Source: Pirellulaceae bacterium (lineage in GTDB: Bacteria; Planctomycetota; Planctomycetia; Pirellulales; Pirellulaceae). From it: DNA of 6,957 nt. Shown here piece by piece: positions 5,000 through 6,957 of this stretch (position 1 is the first letter of the stretch; the number at the start of each line of letters is the position of its first letter). The stretch is taken from the NCBI GenBank assembly GCA_013002105.1, contig JABDKS010000514.1, positions 1 through 6,957 of the forward strand, written 5' to 3'. The notes below the pieces were generated by a model. That model saw only the letters and a list, made by a program, of their open reading frames with translations. It had not been told where the DNA came from and made no database searches. Both the position numbers and the translations under genes were made by a program.

Positions 5000-6724
5000 T
5001 CCCGGCGCGATTGTATCGGCAGTACTCCACATCCGGTTGACCGGCAATGTCTTGCGGTCCGCTTTGACAGCTTCCAGCAAGGCACCCATTTCCACCATCA
5101 TCTGTGTCTTTGGATCCCCGATATTGGCGGTCCAAGTCAGTGTGGCAGGCAACCCCATGTCTCGAACCGACTTGGCGCCGACATCGGGGTGCGACGAATT
5201 CCACGCCGAATTTCCTTTGGCGCGCTCGCGAACTTCTGCGACAGCGGCCGGCCAATCTTTTTGCGTTACCAGTTTTGCAAACACGGAATTTGTATCTTTC
5301 GGCGACGCCGGTTTGGCAATTCTTGCTAGATCCATGAAACGGGCGACGCCGCGGATACTTACCGGCGTCGCTGATTTGGGGACCCCGTGAAATCCAATGC
5401 GATCGATAATCGGTATCAACTTTGCCGGGATTTGTTCACGAACGTAGTCGGTGGTCGCCGCCGCACAGATCAACGCGTAAATCGAACCGTAATTCAACGA
5501 TCGCTTGTCTGGCTCCGCCTTCATGATTGATTGGTATTGTTGCAGCGCTTCAGCAGTGACAGCTTTCGCATCGTCGGTATTGCCAGCAGCTTGGTGAGCC
5601 ATCGCAAGTTCAGCGTTTGCTTCGATACGCAGCCATGGGTCTTGATCTGGGTGGGTCATCGAATCGACCAGTCTAGCGGCGAGATCGCGACACGCGATTG
5701 CCTGATCGGGCAACGAATCATGACAGCCTGCCGCGACGTAGGCCAATAACCTGGCGCGGTGTGCATCGTCTCCCGCAGCAATCGCCAGATACGACAAGGC
5801 GACCAGGTATCGCTTTTGATGAACCTGTCGATGAACCCACGATGTCACGACAGGGTTTTCGAGCGTCGGCAGACGTACCGGCCAACAGACCTTCGTATTC
5901 TTCACCATGTCGGTCAGTGGCTCCAAGCTCACCCGTGAATCAACAGACTCACTACTGGACCGCGAAAAGGTCGCATAGTTGATCGACGTCCAAGACTCCA
6001 GTGCGGCGTAATATAGTGTGGACGACGTCGTCGGGGAGATGCCAATCAGCCTTCCTCGCCGCGGCACCACCGCACCGGCAACGCGCCAAAGGTCGTCCGC
6101 CGCATTCGTCAGATCGCGATGGCCTTTGATCTTGTCAGACTGATTCCGCATTAATTCCAGTCGCGCGGCGGCGACGTAGAATCTTGCTGCCACCAATTCG
6201 CGTGTCGGTTTGGGTGGACCGCCTGGGAAGTTGGATTGTTCAACGGCGTGATCCTCGACTTGCTGTCCCGCCAACGAGATGATGTCCTGATCACGTTGGG
6301 CCAATCCGTATTCTGCAACGCGGGACCAGAAACGGAGGACATGGTAGTGGCCTTTGGGGTATCGCTGAGATAATCGTTGCACGTCGTCCCATCGACCAGC
6401 GATCGCTAATTTTTCCATCAGAAGAATGGACGGATACTGATTGAAATCATCGAGTCCAATCGCCTCGTCCAGATCGATCGTCGACCAAACGTCCTCGTAG
6501 CGTAGCCGCAAATTTCTTTCCCCCATTAGCCAGGAACCATCGCGGAGGATTTCGGATTTCCACCGCAACATGACCTGACGCACAAGTTCTTGGTCCGTCG
6601 TGTTTGCCGCCGGTTGATCGATTCCTCTTTCGGACCGCCCCGATTGAATCGTCACGACCAACGCGATCACCAACATACCGAGGGCCAGGAGAGGGATTCG
6701 ACTGGCGTGTCTGGGAGGGAACAA
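4973..6724 (-). CDS. Membrane-anchored TPR-like protein of unknown function, TTG start
   Basis: A 583-residue protein I do not recognise. Residues 5-9 are basic, and about 11-27 (PLLALGMLVIALVVTIQ) form one membrane helix that acts as an anchor or uncleaved signal, so the rest should lie outside the cytoplasm. The remainder looks largely alpha-helical, with repeated short helices rich in Ala, Leu and Arg. Residues about 362-401 (AELAMAHQAAGNTDDAKAV and flanks) resemble a TPR helix pair, suggesting a solenoid that binds another protein. I see no catalytic motif, haem site or zinc site. The start is TTG: AGGAG lies six bases upstream, no in-frame ATG or GTG exists between the TTG and an in-frame TAG upstream, and the next in-frame ATG (residue 17) would cut the membrane helix. 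The gene converges on the DUF1080 gene with a 37-bp gap. Its link to the sulfatases is unknown; it may be an unrelated planctomycete-specific protein. Confidence 0.82.
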   Translation of the reverse strand: MFPPRHASRIPLLALGMLVIALVVTIQSGRSERGIDQPAANTTDQELVRQVMLRWKSEILRDGSWLMGERNLRLRYEDVWSTIDLDEAIGLDDFNQYPSILLMEKLAIAGRWDDVQRLSQRYPKGHYHVLRFWSRVAEYGLAQRDQDIISLAGQQVEDHAVEQSNFPGGPPKPTRELVAARFYVAAARLELMRNQSDKIKGHRDLTNAADDLWRVAGAVVPRRGRLIGISPTTSSTLYYAALESWTSINYATFSRSSSESVDSRVSLEPLTDMVKNTKVCWPVRLPTLENPVVTSWVHRQVHQKRYLVALSYLAIAAGDDAHRARLLAYVAAGCHDSLPDQAIACRDLAARLVDSMTHPDQDPWLRIEANAELAMAHQAAGNTDDAKAVTAEALQQYQSIMKAEPDKRSLNYGSIYALICAAATTDYVREQIPAKLIPIIDRIGFHGVPKSATPVSIRGVARFMDLARIAKPASPKDTNSVFAKLVTQKDWPAAVAEVRERAKGNSAWNSSHPDVGAKSVRDMGLPATLTWTANIGDPKTQMMVEMGALLEAVKADRKTLPVNRMWSTADTIAPGVNVLPADC

Positions 6725-6730
6725 ATCGAT

Positions 6731-6735
6731 CTCCT
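6731..6735 (-). promoter_or_regulatory. Strong Shine-Dalgarno deciding a TTG start
   Basis: On the minus strand AGGAG is followed by six bases (ATCGAT) and then TTG at 6722-6724. This is the best ribosome binding site in the window and is the main reason for placing the start of the 583-residue protein at this non-ATG codon. Confidence 0.7.
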
Positions 6736-6873
6736 GGATGAACGTGAGACTCGTTGAGCCATCATCCTACGAAACAGGCTTGATATGGATCATGTGAAAT
6801 CGTAGTAACTGCACAGAAAACTGCCTATTTGGTGTGTGGCTCGGTGGTTGCGTTGTGAAGACACGCTAGAAAC
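6736..6873. other. Upstream region of the 583-residue gene, no gene seen
   Basis: This stretch holds only short frames interrupted by stops. It lies directly upstream of a minus-strand gene with a strong ribosome binding site, so it should contain that gene's promoter unless transcription reads through from further right. I could not identify a convincing -35/-10 pair. Confidence 0.4.
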
Positions 6874-6891
6874 CGCCCCGCGGCAGGGGCG
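6874..6891 (-). terminator. GC-only hairpin, possible terminator of an upstream minus-strand gene
   Basis: CGCCCC (6874-6879) and GGGGCG (6886-6891) form a perfect 6-bp GC stem around a six-base loop. On the minus strand it is followed by GTTTCT, a very short T-run, and it starts 15 bases behind a possible stop codon at 6907-6909. This arrangement suits the end of a transcript entering from the right, but the T-run is too poor for a confident intrinsic terminator. Confidence 0.4.
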
Positions 6892-6906
6892 ACAGGACCA
6901 AGAAGC

Positions 6907-6957
6907 CTAAAGCTCTCGCGGGACCTGGAAACGAATCAAAACCAACTCCCCTTGATA
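6907..6957 (-). CDS. Possible C-terminal end of a gene entering from the right
   Basis: On the minus strand one frame is open from the window edge for 16 codons, reading YQGELVLIRFQVPREL, then TAG. The alternating hydrophobic and charged pattern resembles a protein C-terminus, and a GC hairpin follows the stop, as expected for a gene end. The fragment is too short to assign to a family, and another minus-strand frame stays open even longer here, so this remains a weak call. Confidence 0.3.
   Translation of the reverse strand, partial: YQGELVLIRFQVPREL

Noticed and set aside
4995..5390. Plus-strand open frames inside the 583-residue gene
   Set aside because: They are antisense shadows; the minus-strand frame is much longer, has a strong ribosome binding site and a membrane anchor.
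6840..6957. Possible structured RNA gene (tRNA, tmRNA or similar) at the right edge
   Set aside because: There is a GC hairpin, but no cloverleaf, CCA end or recognisable tmRNA or RNase P landmark could be found.
1..6957. CRISPR array, insertion sequence or phage element
   Set aside because: No regularly spaced repeats, transposase-like frame, terminal inverted repeats or phage genes were seen; the strong similarity between 1-1395 and 2392-3870 is explained by paralogous sulfatases.

Overview
The window looks like part of a planctomycete chromosome, most plausibly a Rhodopirellula- or Pirellula-like member of the Pirellulales. The evidence is two secreted type I sulfatases close together, a secreted DUF1080 (3-keto-disaccharide hydrolase family) protein, moderate GC, TCGA-rich spacers and mostly weak Shine-Dalgarno sequences. 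The taxonomic call is an inference from gene content, because no rRNA or marker gene is present.

Layout from left to right. Positions 1-1395 (minus) hold a sulfatase whose last ~40 codons lie beyond the left edge. Positions 1674-2195 (minus) hold a small DUF456 membrane protein with a glycine zipper. Positions 2392-3870 (minus) hold a complete second sulfatase, a close paralogue of the first. A 300-bp divergent spacer (3871-4170) with two inverted repeats separates it from a DUF1080 gene at 4171-4935 (plus). That gene converges on a 583-residue, membrane-anchored, TPR-like protein of unknown function (4973-6724, minus). The convergent ends share a strong hairpin. The right edge (6725-6957) is mostly non-coding, with a GC-rich hairpin and possibly the last 16 codons of another minus-strand gene.

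How the genes may work together: the two sulfatases would remove sulfate esters from sulfated polysaccharides outside the cytoplasm, and the DUF1080 protein may act on the sugar products. This fits the glycan-scavenging life of marine planctomycetes, but the substrates cannot be read from the sequence. The DUF456 and 583-residue proteins have no clear link to this job. The three minus-strand genes on the left are separated by 196 and 278 bp, so they are not a tightly packed operon.

The most notable observation is that both sulfatases keep the catalytic cysteine and arginine of the C-x-P-S-R maturation motif but replace its Pro-Ser core (C-S-T-F-R and C-S-T-C-R). I saw no CRISPR array, insertion sequence, tRNA, rRNA or phage gene, and no clear sign of a wholly new multi-gene system.
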